26,278 bases of DNA from a virus: IMG/VR virus record IMGVR_UViG_3300022921_000093, positions 1-26,278 of that record; one strand, written 5' to 3'. The translations under genes and the position numbers were made by a program. This document shows positions 12,532-19,268 of this stretch, one piece after another. Under the pieces are notes generated by a model, which was not told where the DNA came from, ran no database searches, and saw only the letters and a program-made list of their open reading frames with translations. The stretch's first letter is position 1. Each line of letters starts with the position of its first letter.

Positions 12532-12718
12532 TAAACGCCTCAATCAGTTTTAGTTCTCGTACTTTTTCTTTCAGACCATTGATTGATAGTTGAATACCAC
12601 CGGTGTATTTCTTTGCTTCTGCAAGTGATACATGATTAGTTAGTGTCCATTCAATTTTCTTTTCAACATCAGTTTCAAGTTCAAGCAAAAATTCATCTAG
12701 TTCATCAAGGGTCATCAT
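12515..12718 (-). CDS. 67-aa coiled-coil-like protein
   Basis: Helical acidic protein (MTLDELDEFLLELETDVEKK and LKEKVRELKLIEAF). It starts in an ATGATG that overlaps the upstream stop. It may be a small cytoplasmic partner of its operon; function unknown. Confidence 0.6.
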   Translation of the reverse strand: MMTLDELDEFLLELETDVEKKIEWTLTNHVSLAEAKKYTGGIQLSINGLKEKVRELKLIEAFNDETV

Positions 12719-13014
12719 GTTACCATTTCCTCAAACCCAAAAGGTGCTACGGTGTACTTCTTAGTACCAACTAATATTTGGTCACCAACTGAAGTAGAAC
12801 GTAGACCATAACCATCAGACATATCGCCAACAACGGTAACAAATTCATTGCCGTCACAGGGACCTTTCTTAGACCAACTATCCATGATGTTCTGTGTCCA
12901 ACGATATGCATACTCAAGTGCATCATCAACTGTTACGTTATCTTCAACCTCAACAAATGCAACTGTGCGAGGTGTCTTTTCAAATGCGGTGTGAATAACT
13001 GCAACTTTTTTCAT
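12715..13014 (-). CDS. 99-aa hypothetical protein
   Basis: I chose the ATG at 13014, which has GGAGA nine bases upstream in a GGAGATTATATTATG context similar to the next gene's; the longer frame runs back into the upstream coding region. It is mixed alpha/beta (MKKVAVIHTAFEKTPRTVAF, VDDALEYAYRWTQNIMDSW, YTVAPFGFEEMVT). Unknown function. Confidence 0.65.
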   Translation of the reverse strand: MKKVAVIHTAFEKTPRTVAFVEVEDNVTVDDALEYAYRWTQNIMDSWSKKGPCDGNEFVTVVGDMSDGYGLRSTSVGDQILVGTKKYTVAPFGFEEMVT

Positions 13015-13036
13015 AATATAATCTCCAATAGTTAAC

Positions 13037-13375
13037 TTAACAGATGCCAGACCAACGAATACGACCAACGAAACTTTCTTTATCAAAGACTGTCGCTCTT
13101 GCAAAGTTTGTCGCTGGTGCATTCCATGACTTTGCCATGAGTACATCACCTTCAACGAACTTCTTAGTCGCTTTCTTTACAATGAAAGAATGAACGCTAC
13201 GTTGACCACCCATTTTAGAGTGAACAATCTTAATGTAGTTGCGACCTTCTTCTGCAAAGAATTCGGTTTCTTTCATTTGGGTAGAACCGATTTTTGCTTG
13301 ACCGCACCAGTCAACATAGTCATCCATGATGAAGTCAATGTAATCGGTAATGTGTGTTTCAGTAACTTGTTTCAT
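13037..13375 (-). CDS. 112-aa hypothetical protein
   Basis: I chose the ATG at 13375, with GAGAGA before TTATATTATG. N-terminal helix (ITDYIDFIMDDYVDWCG), then a beta-rich domain with basic patches (SFIVKKATKKFVEGDVLMA, FARATVFDKESF). It is the first gene after the promoter at 13411-13439. Unknown function. Confidence 0.65.
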   Translation of the reverse strand: MKQVTETHITDYIDFIMDDYVDWCGQAKIGSTQMKETEFFAEEGRNYIKIVHSKMGGQRSVHSFIVKKATKKFVEGDVLMAKSWNAPATNFARATVFDKESFVGRIRWSGIC

Positions 13376-13410
13376 AATATAATCTCTCTCATTTCTCATC
13401 TTGTATATAC

Positions 13411-13439
13411 ATTATAACGAACTATTAGATAAATGTCAA
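13411..13439 (-). promoter_or_regulatory. Sigma70-type promoter with perfect -10
   Basis: On the minus strand: TTGACA (13434-13439), 17-bp spacer, TATAAT (13411-13416). The flank ATGTGGATTTCC before the -35 and AAGATGAG after the -10 are shared with the promoters at 8958 and 14971. Confidence 0.9.
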
Positions 13440-13467
13440 GGGAAATCCACATATTTTTTGGCAAAAG

Positions 13468-13788
13468 TTAAAATAATTTCATCTGTTGCTCATCGGCAGT
13501 GTCTTTAAGAAGATTTGTCAGACCTTCCTTTACAGTGAATGCAAAGAAATAATTCTGAATTCGTTCTTCTTCTGATAGGTCATCGAAGTTAGGAGCAAGA
13601 TAGTCAGCGACTTCTAGTTTGTCCTGTTTAATTGCAGATAGCATACCAACTCTAACAATCTCACTCATCTCCGAATCCGATCCATCAAAATGAAAAACGA
13701 GAGAACCATCTTCCGCTTCTTCTTCCGAGCAAGTTAACGTCCAACTATCGTGAGTTGTATCGACTAAAGAATGCTTTTGTGATTGCAT
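13468..13788 (-). CDS. 106-aa acidic hypothetical protein
   Basis: AAAGGAA precedes the ATG, but the gene overlaps the upstream one by 44 nt, unusually long for this genome. The protein is acidic (CSEEEAEDGSLVFHFDGSDS), then helical with IQNYFFAFTVKEGLTNLL. Unknown; the overlap suggests the start could be internal, although the next Met is at residue 44. Confidence 0.55.
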   Translation of the reverse strand: MQSQKHSLVDTTHDSWTLTCSEEEAEDGSLVFHFDGSDSEMSEIVRVGMLSAIKQDKLEVADYLAPNFDDLSEEERIQNYFFAFTVKEGLTNLLKDTADEQQMKLF

Positions 13789-13975
13789 CGATAAATTCCT
13801 TCTTTGAAAATACTCCGTTATTGGGACCTGATAGGTCTGTCACATATCGGTAGTTCTTATATACCGTGTGATAAACGCGACCAGCATAAGTTGTGGGTGC
13901 ATAAATGAACCCCTTGAAGTTGTACGATGGAAGATAATCCATTTTCATTTCGTTCTTCTTCAGGTACCGCATCAT
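13745..13975 (-). CDS. Small basic Tyr-rich protein
   Basis: 76 aa from ATG 13975. AAGGAG lies three bases before this ATG and six before the adjacent in-frame ATG at 13972, so the true start is one of these rather than the ATG at 13987, which contains the AAGGAG. It is basic and rich in Tyr (GFIYAPTTYAGRVYHTVYKN). Unknown function. Confidence 0.55.
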   Translation of the reverse strand: MMRYLKKNEMKMDYLPSYNFKGFIYAPTTYAGRVYHTVYKNYRYVTDLSGPNNGVFSKKEFIDAITKAFFSRYNSR

Positions 13976-14013
13976 TTTCTCCTTCATCTATAAAATCTGC
14001 GAATTGAATTGTT

Positions 14014-14042
14014 ACTATACTATATGTTGTTGTGTAAGTCAA
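14014..14042 (-). promoter_or_regulatory. Sigma70-type promoter
   Basis: On the minus strand: TTGACT (14037-14042), 17-bp spacer, TATAGT (14014-14019). It drives the two overlapping small genes at 13468-13975. It lacks the conserved GGATTTC flank of the other minus promoters. Confidence 0.7.
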
Positions 14043-14190
14043 GTACTTTTTATGGTAAATAACTTTTTTTTACTTTCGCCACTATTATTACCGAAGTGGC
14101 AACGGTTATGCATTATCTGAATGCTATATAGGGTGTCCCCTTTTCAGAAACAAATAAAACCTTTTAATCAGGTAACATTAAAACCTCCTC

Positions 14191-14478
14191 CTAAACTGCA
14201 GTTATCATCGACATTGGAACGCGAGTGACAGTCTTACCGAACGGAGTTGCGCCCGTAGCAATAACATCAACAGTAGTACGGTTAACTTTTTGAACTGTTC
14301 CTTTTTGAGTGAACCCACGATTGGTCCATTCAATGGTCATACCTTTAGCAACGGTACGCTTGCGAGATTTCGCAATGATGTTCATTTGATTTTTCCATGC
14401 TTGAGCAATCACGTTCAAGTCTTCCTGGTTATCGATTGATGAAAGTGCTTTAAGCACCTCGGTTAATTTTGCATTCAT
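14191..14478 (-). CDS. Small SH3-like basic protein
   Basis: 95 aa from ATG 14478, which has GAGGAG upstream. An N-terminal helical half (LTEVLKALSSIDNQEDLNVI) is followed by a basic beta-barrel-like half (GMTIEWTNRGFTQKGTVQKV, VDVIATGATPFGKTVTRVP). This pattern is common in small phage proteins of unknown role that may bind nucleic acid. Confidence 0.65.
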   Translation of the reverse strand: MNAKLTEVLKALSSIDNQEDLNVIAQAWKNQMNIIAKSRKRTVAKGMTIEWTNRGFTQKGTVQKVNRTTVDVIATGATPFGKTVTRVPMSMITAV

Positions 14479-14496
14479 AATATATAGTCTCCTCAA

Positions 14497-14928
14497 TTAA
14501 GCAGTATAAACGTAAGGTGTATCCCAACGACCAACATTCAGGTCAAGGTAATAAGCAGTGTCGAAGTAGTCAGTCATTGCATCACTGTTGTCGTACCACT
14601 TGTTACCTTTCATTGCCGCAACCATTTCAGCAACAAACTTTGCTTCAGTTTCAAAACCAACATCTGTCCAATGACGCTCATCATGGTAAGGATTAATGCT
14701 GAAGTTGTCACTCACACTAAATTCTTGGTCACCATAACCACGGCGCTGTGCAACAACTTTGTTATGAGCATTAGCGGCACCGATAAAATCAAGCACACCT
14801 TCTTTGATGCGAACAACTAAAGAAGAGTGATGGTTAACACCGATAGTAACTTTGACACCGTACTTCTTAGCAACCGCTTTAATAGCAGGAGCAAGTTCTT
14901 TCTTAGTCTCTTGTGAAATATACGCCAT
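14497..14928 (-). CDS. Conserved phage protein, LPD29-like
   Basis: 143 aa. The start MAYISQETKKELAPAIKAVA, the KYGVKVTIGVNHHSSLVVRI strand and the end (WYDNSDAMTDYFDTAYYLDL, then GRWDTPYVY) match a family of small phage/plasmid proteins that I recall as the LPD29-type polyvalent-protein domain; the name is tentative. Members are standalone or fused to large plasmid proteins and have no known activity. It is the first gene after the promoter at 14971-14999. Confidence 0.65.
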   Translation of the reverse strand: MAYISQETKKELAPAIKAVAKKYGVKVTIGVNHHSSLVVRIKEGVLDFIGAANAHNKVVAQRRGYGDQEFSVSDNFSINPYHDERHWTDVGFETEAKFVAEMVAAMKGNKWYDNSDAMTDYFDTAYYLDLNVGRWDTPYVYTA

Positions 14929-14970
14929 AATGTTTTCTCCGTTTAAGTTTCAATCTCATCTTACATATAC

Positions 14971-14999
14971 AATATAACAGATGTTTGCCACAATGTCAA
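14971..14999 (-). promoter_or_regulatory. Sigma70-type promoter, conserved-flank class
   Basis: On the minus strand: TTGACA (14994-14999), 17-bp spacer, TATATT (14971-14976). It is flanked by ATGAGGATTTCTC upstream and TAAGATGAG downstream, as at 8958 and 13411. Confidence 0.85.
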
Positions 15000-15040
15000 G
15001 AGAAATCCTCATAAAAGTGAAAATAAATGTTGTGTTAAAA

Positions 15041-15064
15041 CAACGACTTGTAATTTTTTTTTAA
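15041..15064. repeat. Intergenic repeat copy B
   Basis: CAACGACTTGTAA, T9, AA. It matches 9028-9052 apart from one base and one T. A short hairpin GTTGT/ACAAC lies beside it, matching the hairpin position at copy A. Confidence 0.7.
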
Positions 15065-15065
15065 T

Positions 15066-15674
15066 TTAATGTGGATATTTTGTATTGAAACTTATAACTA
15101 TCCGCTCATTATCTGTCTCTGAACCTTTAGGTACGAGATGTTCCAACCATGAAGGGAAGATAACAAGCAGTCCAGTTCTAGATTGTACTGCCGCATCCTG
15201 ATGCCAGTAACCTTGAAGTGTGCTATTGTTTTCAGTCATTTCATATTGACGATAGATATTAGTTGGATTGTTAAACATAATCGGTTGTGCAGTATCATCT
15301 GCTTTTACATATAACGCACCGCTAAGTGCAGACATATTGTGTCTGTGTGGATTTGTTGGTGTTCCTTTTTCATTAATGTTAAACCAACTGAATGTGTATT
15401 CTAAGTTCGACCTAAGTCCAGTGTGTCTACAATATTTTCTAATAGTTTTCATGCAGACTTCATTAACATCATTGAAGTTTGGTAAATCAAATAACTCTGG
15501 CGAATCCACTTCACCTAGTCGGAAACCTGATCCATAACTACTACCACCGGGACCCTCAATCAAGTCATGTTGATATACTTTAAGATTTTTTATTCGGTGA
15601 TATAAGTCTTTAAAGTCCAATTCTGCGGACACATCATATACACCAATAGGTGTTGGAAACAAATCATATATCAT
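15066..15674 (-). CDS. 2OG-Fe(II) oxygenase, 2OG-FeII_Oxy_5-like
   Basis: 202 aa from ATG 15674, which overlaps the ThyX stop in ATGA; the longer frame would run into thyX. It has the family start (MIYDLFPTPIGVYDV), first motif NPHRHNMSALSGALYV with His110/His112, second motif LVIFPSWLEHLVPKGS with His179, and Arg191 before IVISFN. It is the same family as 9063. Coupling to thyX suggests co-expression, though the substrate is not known. Confidence 0.9.
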   Translation of the reverse strand: MIYDLFPTPIGVYDVSAELDFKDLYHRIKNLKVYQHDLIEGPGGSSYGSGFRLGEVDSPELFDLPNFNDVNEVCMKTIRKYCRHTGLRSNLEYTFSWFNINEKGTPTNPHRHNMSALSGALYVKADDTAQPIMFNNPTNIYRQYEMTENNSTLQGYWHQDAAVQSRTGLLVIFPSWLEHLVPKGSETDNERIVISFNTKYPH

Positions 15675-16330
15675 ACAAGGTCCTCTGCAAGTGGAAATAT
15701 GCCTGCAATCACTTCCGCACATGCTTTCGCAATTTCAATATGCTCTAACTGTGTTCCGTTAGCGGCACGAAGTTCAATGTAATGCATCCAAGAACGAAGT
15801 GTACCATTCATGTACAAACGTGACATAGTATTACCTTCTGGTAAGACTGCTCTTGCTTGCTCTTTAGCAATACCGTTTTCGATTGCCCATTGATAAGCAC
15901 TATTTGCTTCATCAATAACACCTCTTTGTCTTGCCGCCCATGCTTCTTGTAGAATTTCATCCTCTGTGGCGATGCTGTTTTGTCTATTTTTTTCATCTTG
16001 CAATCTCGCTTCTCTAATTACAAACTCTAAATCTTCTGTTGGATTAGCATACCGTTGACTAAACTCTTGAAAACTGAATGAACGATGTCTTAGAATTTGT
16101 CTTGCGATATCTCTTGTAGTCTCAATTTCTAAACAAGCAGACACCATCTCAAAAGGTGACCAATGACTATGCTTTGCTAGATATGATAGAAGTTTTTTAG
16201 ATGTTGCGGAGTTCATCTGTCCGCTAGGGTTTGATACTCTCGCGCAATAAGCGATTAAGTCTTGTACATCATCTAAACCTTCAATGTCACCGAGTGGTGG
16301 TTGTGAATATGAAATCAACTTTACTTTCAT
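15671..16330 (-). CDS. thyX: FAD-dependent thymidylate synthase ThyX
   Basis: 219 aa from ATG 16330, with GGAG upstream (an in-frame ATG at 16342 contains that site). The ThyX signature RHRSFSFQEFSQR (RHR-x7-SxR) is intact at residues 81-93. The enzyme methylates dUMP to dTMP using methylene-tetrahydrofolate as carbon donor and NADPH through FAD. It supplies dTTP for phage replication and is common in marine phages. It is expressed from the promoter at 16474-16502 with the 2OG oxygenase behind it. Confidence 0.97.
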   Translation of the reverse strand: MKVKLISYSQPPLGDIEGLDDVQDLIAYCARVSNPSGQMNSATSKKLLSYLAKHSHWSPFEMVSACLEIETTRDIARQILRHRSFSFQEFSQRYANPTEDLEFVIREARLQDEKNRQNSIATEDEILQEAWAARQRGVIDEANSAYQWAIENGIAKEQARAVLPEGNTMSRLYMNGTLRSWMHYIELRAANGTQLEHIEIAKACAEVIAGIFPLAEDLV

Positions 16331-16397
16331 TATATGCTCCATTATGTTACTTGTGCGTTTTTGTCACATGTGTTATTCTAAAAAAACATCAATACTA

Positions 16398-16428
16398 TTG
16401 ACCTTTTTTATAGTCTCTTGTATAAATA
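16398..16428 (+). promoter_or_regulatory. Overlapping sigma70-type and T4 late promoter
   Basis: TTGACC (16398-16403) and a 17-bp spacer precede TATAAA (16421-16426), and the same -10 extends to a full late box TATAAATA (16421-16428). Either host or late RNA polymerase could start here toward the small genes at 16537 and 16705. Confidence 0.6.
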
Positions 16429-16473
16429 GATTTGTGCAGTGCAATACTGTACAACATCATCACACTATACACT

Positions 16474-16502
16474 AGTATATATGACTTGTGCCAAGGGGTC
16501 AA
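16474..16502 (-). promoter_or_regulatory. Sigma70-type promoter for thyX
   Basis: On the minus strand: TTGACC (16497-16502), 17-bp spacer, TATACT (16474-16479), about 140 nt upstream of the thyX start. It is divergent from, and overlaps the transcribed region of, the promoter at 16398. Confidence 0.7.
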
Positions 16503-16536
16503 GTCAAAAGTGGTGCGGGCGTTTAAGGTTAATAGC

Positions 16537-16698
16537 ATGAAGAACTTGTTCAAAAATTTATTCAATACATTAGTAGGATCAAATCCAAACTCGGACATTA
16601 TTCGTTTTATTAGAACTGAATTTTCTAATGATACGAAACATCTACAAGACGATGATGCGCTTGCGTACTATAACAATTATATAAAATACAGGAGATAG
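16537..16698 (+). CDS. 53-aa hypothetical protein
   Basis: I chose ATG 16537, preceded by AAGG; the upstream part of the frame overlaps the divergent promoters. Amphipathic N terminus (MKNLFKNLFNTLVGSNPNSD) and Tyr-rich basic end (YYNNYIKYRR). Unknown function; likely late expression. Confidence 0.55.
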   Translation: MKNLFKNLFNTLVGSNPNSDIIRFIRTEFSNDTKHLQDDDALAYYNNYIKYRR

Positions 16699-16704
16699 AA
16701 ATAA

Positions 16705-16902
16705 ATGTCGATTGGCATAGCATTACACAACAGTTATGAATACACATGCAAAGCATGTGAGGTGATTAGAACTGCATTTATTGCGGGTTTAGTATTTGTA
16801 ATTTCAATTAGTGAGACTGCAGGACGTGCAAGAGCGGCACATGCATTATCACAAATGGGTTACTATGAAGAGGCAAAAAGAATAATGTTGGGTGACAACT
16901 AA
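16705..16902 (+). CDS. Small membrane protein of T4-like marine phages
   Basis: 65 aa with AGGAGA upstream. MSIGIALHNSYEYTCKACEV, then a hydrophobic helix (TAFIAGLVFVISI), then a basic, Ala-rich tail. The IGIALHN-YEYTCK start resembles small conserved proteins I recall from T4-like marine phages. Function unknown. Confidence 0.65.
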   Translation: MSIGIALHNSYEYTCKACEVIRTAFIAGLVFVISISETAGRARAAHALSQMGYYEEAKRIMLGDN

Positions 16903-16914
16903 GTAGAAGGAGAA

Positions 16915-17622
16915 TTATCTCCTTCTTTTCTTTTCTAGTTCGTTAGCAATCCACTGCTTTGCAATGTAGTTCTTAACTGGAGTTTTGACCATGTTACGAA
17001 CTCTCTTAAAGACCATTTGTAGAACATCATCATTAGGACCATTGTTGTCGAGAATGATAAAGTTCTTGCTACCAAAGAAACGCTGAAATGCACCAATGTT
17101 CTTTTGAACATCCATCCACATTGATTTGACTTCTTCTCTTGGTAGTGTTCTTTTTCTTGCTTGATTTCTTTCTTGTGCAACTTCTTCTGAAGTATTAACG
17201 AAAATCATATAAGTATCATAACCGAGTTGCTTTAGCGATGCCGCTTGTCTTTGAATTTTGTCAAAGTCTTTACCAGTACCATCAATAACAACACCAAGAC
17301 GACCCATTAAAAAATTTGATTGTCTTGCCTTTGTCACTCGCTTTGCTTGTCCGCGAATTTCTTGACCTTTGTCTGAGTAGATATCTTCTGGTGTTGTATC
17401 CATACCAGCATCTTTTAACATCTTCTCATAAATGTCATCTGAGTTAACTACTTTAAGACCCATACCACCAGTCGTTTGTTTTTGAACATAAGACTTACCT
17501 GAACCAGGACCTCCTGCTAAGAAGAATGCTTTGAAGATGCTAGGATCATAAACGCCCTCATTTAAATCTGCAATTTGTTCTACTACAATTGCATCTTTAA
17601 TATCTTGAAATCTTTTACCCAT
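16915..17622 (-). CDS. P-loop kinase, zeta-toxin/AAA_33-like
   Basis: 235 aa. Walker A GGPGSGKS at residues 37-44 follows a hydrophobic strand (FKAFFLAGG). NSDDIYEKML, then VVIDGTGKD, then IFVNTSEEVAQERNQAR complete a zeta-toxin/polynucleotide-kinase-type nucleotide-binding core with a lid containing Arg. Homologues are widespread in T4-like marine phages. The phosphate acceptor is unknown; a true toxin role is unlikely because no antitoxin is adjacent. A minus-strand late box lies 31 nt upstream. Confidence 0.85.
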   Translation of the reverse strand: MGKRFQDIKDAIVVEQIADLNEGVYDPSIFKAFFLAGGPGSGKSYVQKQTTGGMGLKVVNSDDIYEKMLKDAGMDTTPEDIYSDKGQEIRGQAKRVTKARQSNFLMGRLGVVIDGTGKDFDKIQRQAASLKQLGYDTYMIFVNTSEEVAQERNQARKRTLPREEVKSMWMDVQKNIGAFQRFFGSKNFIILDNNGPNDDVLQMVFKRVRNMVKTPVKNYIAKQWIANELEKKRRR

Positions 17623-17634
17623 CTTATTACTCCG

Positions 17635-17642
17635 TATAAATA
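17635..17642 (+). promoter_or_regulatory. T4-type late promoter box, rightward
   Basis: TATAAATA, 41 nt upstream of the gene at 17684. It is paired with an opposite late box only 10 bp away. Confidence 0.75.
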
Positions 17643-17652
17643 TATCTAAGAG

Positions 17653-17660
17653 TATTTATA
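17653..17660 (-). promoter_or_regulatory. T4-type late promoter box, leftward
   Basis: TATAAATA on the minus strand, 30 nt upstream of the kinase start at 17622. The two boxes face so that each transcript crosses the other's box. Confidence 0.75.
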
Positions 17661-17683
17661 TTTTTACTATAGAGAGGATTATA

Positions 17684-18286
17684 ATGTCTGAAGAAAATGA
17701 TGCTTATGAACATGAGACATATGATACAACTCAGCGCCGAGTGACAAAAGAAGGCATTCAATATGCTAGTGGTTCATCAAGAGTAACAACTAACCGACAA
17801 ATTGGTGAAGTATCCAAAATTGGTAAACTAAATCCAGTTGAAGTCTATGCTACTGAAAATAAAAAAGTGATGGTATCTCTTGATGATATACTTATCAGAG
17901 AGCGTCTTAGAGACGGTACATTTAAACTTCCTGAGGGAACTAAGTATGTGGGTAACAAAAATGATGATGGTAGTGTGTTACAAGGAAGTTATGCCCGCAA
18001 ATATACGTTAAGCGCAGATGCGCCTGTACAACCTGGTGATGTTATAGAAATTATTGATCCGGCGGATCAACATTTTGGACAACGGGCGCTTGTATATAGA
18101 ATTCGTTCGACTTCATCCTGGACTATTTCATGTCACTTTATTGATGGTAAACACAACTCAACTAAGTGGGTGTTTAATGGTGACCAATATGCTCTAGTTA
18201 AGCGATGTGGTGCATTAGAAGCGACCGACTATATATTTCATGGTTTGGAAAGAAGTAAAAGAATTGTTAGAGAGGATGATGAGTAA
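17684..18286 (+). CDS. 200-aa late hypothetical protein
   Basis: GAGAGGA precedes the ATG. The first 45 residues look disordered (TQRRVTKEGIQYASGSSRVT). A beta-rich domain follows (GDVIEIIDPADQHFGQRALV, STSSWTISCHFIDGKHNSTK), then a short basic tail. Late promoter control is compatible with a virion accessory role. No family recognised. It abuts the GTG of the next gene. Confidence 0.7.
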   Translation: MSEENDAYEHETYDTTQRRVTKEGIQYASGSSRVTTNRQIGEVSKIGKLNPVEVYATENKKVMVSLDDILIRERLRDGTFKLPEGTKYVGNKNDDGSVLQGSYARKYTLSADAPVQPGDVIEIIDPADQHFGQRALVYRIRSTSSWTISCHFIDGKHNSTKWVFNGDQYALVKRCGALEATDYIFHGLERSKRIVREDDE

Positions 18287-18913
18287 GTGAACATTGATTA
18301 TATTTTTCCGCATCCAATTGCGGAGGTGCAACTAGATATCGATAATGACAAACTATTACAAACAGTAGAAACCACTATTAGAGATTACTCAAACAATCCT
18401 TGGGATTGTGAAGTATTTTCAACTTACACTCATAGAGAATTAAATGACGATATTATGAGTGTCAATATTGAACTATTAGAGCAGGTTCAATATCACGGTA
18501 GAGAATTCATAAAAGAAGTTGGATGGCATACTGATGCGCCTTTGTATGCAGGTGACTTTTGGTTTAATTTTTATGAGAATGTTCATTGGCAGGAATCACA
18601 TCATCACGGTATACATGACATATGTGCAATATATTACGCCACACCTGATATAGTTGCAACAGAATTTTTAAATCCAAACGACTATACATTTCATGCGAAG
18701 TATCCTAGAACTGGAAACAGTCCTGTTACTCAAAAATATTACAGTTCATTTCCTAAACCAGGAAAACTAATATTATTTCCTGGATATATAATGCATCAGG
18801 TTCCTTATAAGACTAGACAACCTATTACATATAAACAGCGAAGATTGACAGTTGCTTTCAATTTTGATAAAGAAACTGATAGAATTGCCAACATTTGCCA
18901 AAAAAAGACTTGA
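18287..18913 (+). CDS. 2OG-Fe(II) oxygenase, GTG start
   Basis: 208 aa. GTG 18287 directly follows the previous TAA. It has the start IDYIFPHPIAEVQL of this family, SHHHGIHDICAIYY at residues 104-117 (candidate ligands His105/His107), LILFPGYIMHQVP with His170, and Arg185/Arg186 before LTVAFNF. It is a divergent member of the 2OG-FeII_Oxy_5 group. The exact first metal ligands are ambiguous because of the His triplet. Its TGA stop is inside the next -35 box. Confidence 0.82.
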   Translation: MNIDYIFPHPIAEVQLDIDNDKLLQTVETTIRDYSNNPWDCEVFSTYTHRELNDDIMSVNIELLEQVQYHGREFIKEVGWHTDAPLYAGDFWFNFYENVHWQESHHHGIHDICAIYYATPDIVATEFLNPNDYTFHAKYPRTGNSPVTQKYYSSFPKPGKLILFPGYIMHQVPYKTRQPITYKQRRLTVAFNFDKETDRIANICQKKT

Positions 18914-18938
18914 CAAACTATACGAAGAGTGTTATATT
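18910..18938 (+). promoter_or_regulatory. Promoter for bS21 gene, no leader
   Basis: TTGACA (18910-18915, containing the upstream stop TGA), 17-bp spacer, TATATT (18933-18938). The ATG begins seven bases after the -10, at the expected +1. Confidence 0.85.
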
Positions 18939-18944
18939 AAATTT

Positions 18945-19214
18945 ATGACTTATAAAAATAACTACAACAGTAATAGACGATACGTTAAAAACGATGATAG
19001 ACCACGCGATGGGGGTCTAGAAGTAACAGTACGCAACGGCGATGTTGAAAAAGCATTGCGTCTGTTTAAGAAGAAAGTACAAAAATCTGGAATACTCAAA
19101 GAACTAAAAGCAAAACAGTACTATGAGAAACCAGCAGAAGCAAAACAACGTAAGAAAAAAGAAGCAGTTAAGCGTTGGAGAAAACTACAGAAGAAACTTG
19201 AAGAAAATTCTTGA
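18945..19214 (+). CDS. rpsU: Phage-encoded ribosomal protein bS21
   Basis: 89 aa from ATG 18945. Residues 25-85 show the bS21 pattern: LEVTVRNGDVEKALRLFKKK, GILKELKAKQYYEKP, KRKKKEAVKRWRKLQKK-like basic helix. A 24-residue extension precedes it. bS21 sits on the 30S platform near the mRNA exit and anti-Shine-Dalgarno region; phage copies are thought to replace or compete with the host protein. There is no Shine-Dalgarno, and the ATG coincides with the predicted +1, suggesting leaderless translation. The upstream in-frame ATG at 18852 is inside the oxygenase gene. Confidence 0.93.
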   Translation: MTYKNNYNSNRRYVKNDDRPRDGGLEVTVRNGDVEKALRLFKKKVQKSGILKELKAKQYYEKPAEAKQRKKKEAVKRWRKLQKKLEENS

Positions 19215-19239
19215 CATAATGACTGACTTATGATACATT
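19211..19239 (+). promoter_or_regulatory. Sigma70-type promoter
   Basis: TTGACA (19211-19216) contains the bS21 stop TGA (19212-19214). 17-bp spacer, TGA-TACATT (19234-19239). About 20 nt of leader before the next start. Confidence 0.7.
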
Positions 19240-19268
19240 AATATAGTTAATGATACAACGAGGTGATG

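Noticed and set aside
14080-14110. Hairpin with TTGCCACT/AGTGGCGA as a terminator for the 14191 gene
   Set aside because: On the minus strand it is followed by A residues rather than T, so it does not have terminator form in the needed direction.
16915-17622. Zeta-toxin/antitoxin system
   Set aside because: No antitoxin-like gene is adjacent and similar P-loop proteins are ordinary in T4-like marine phages.
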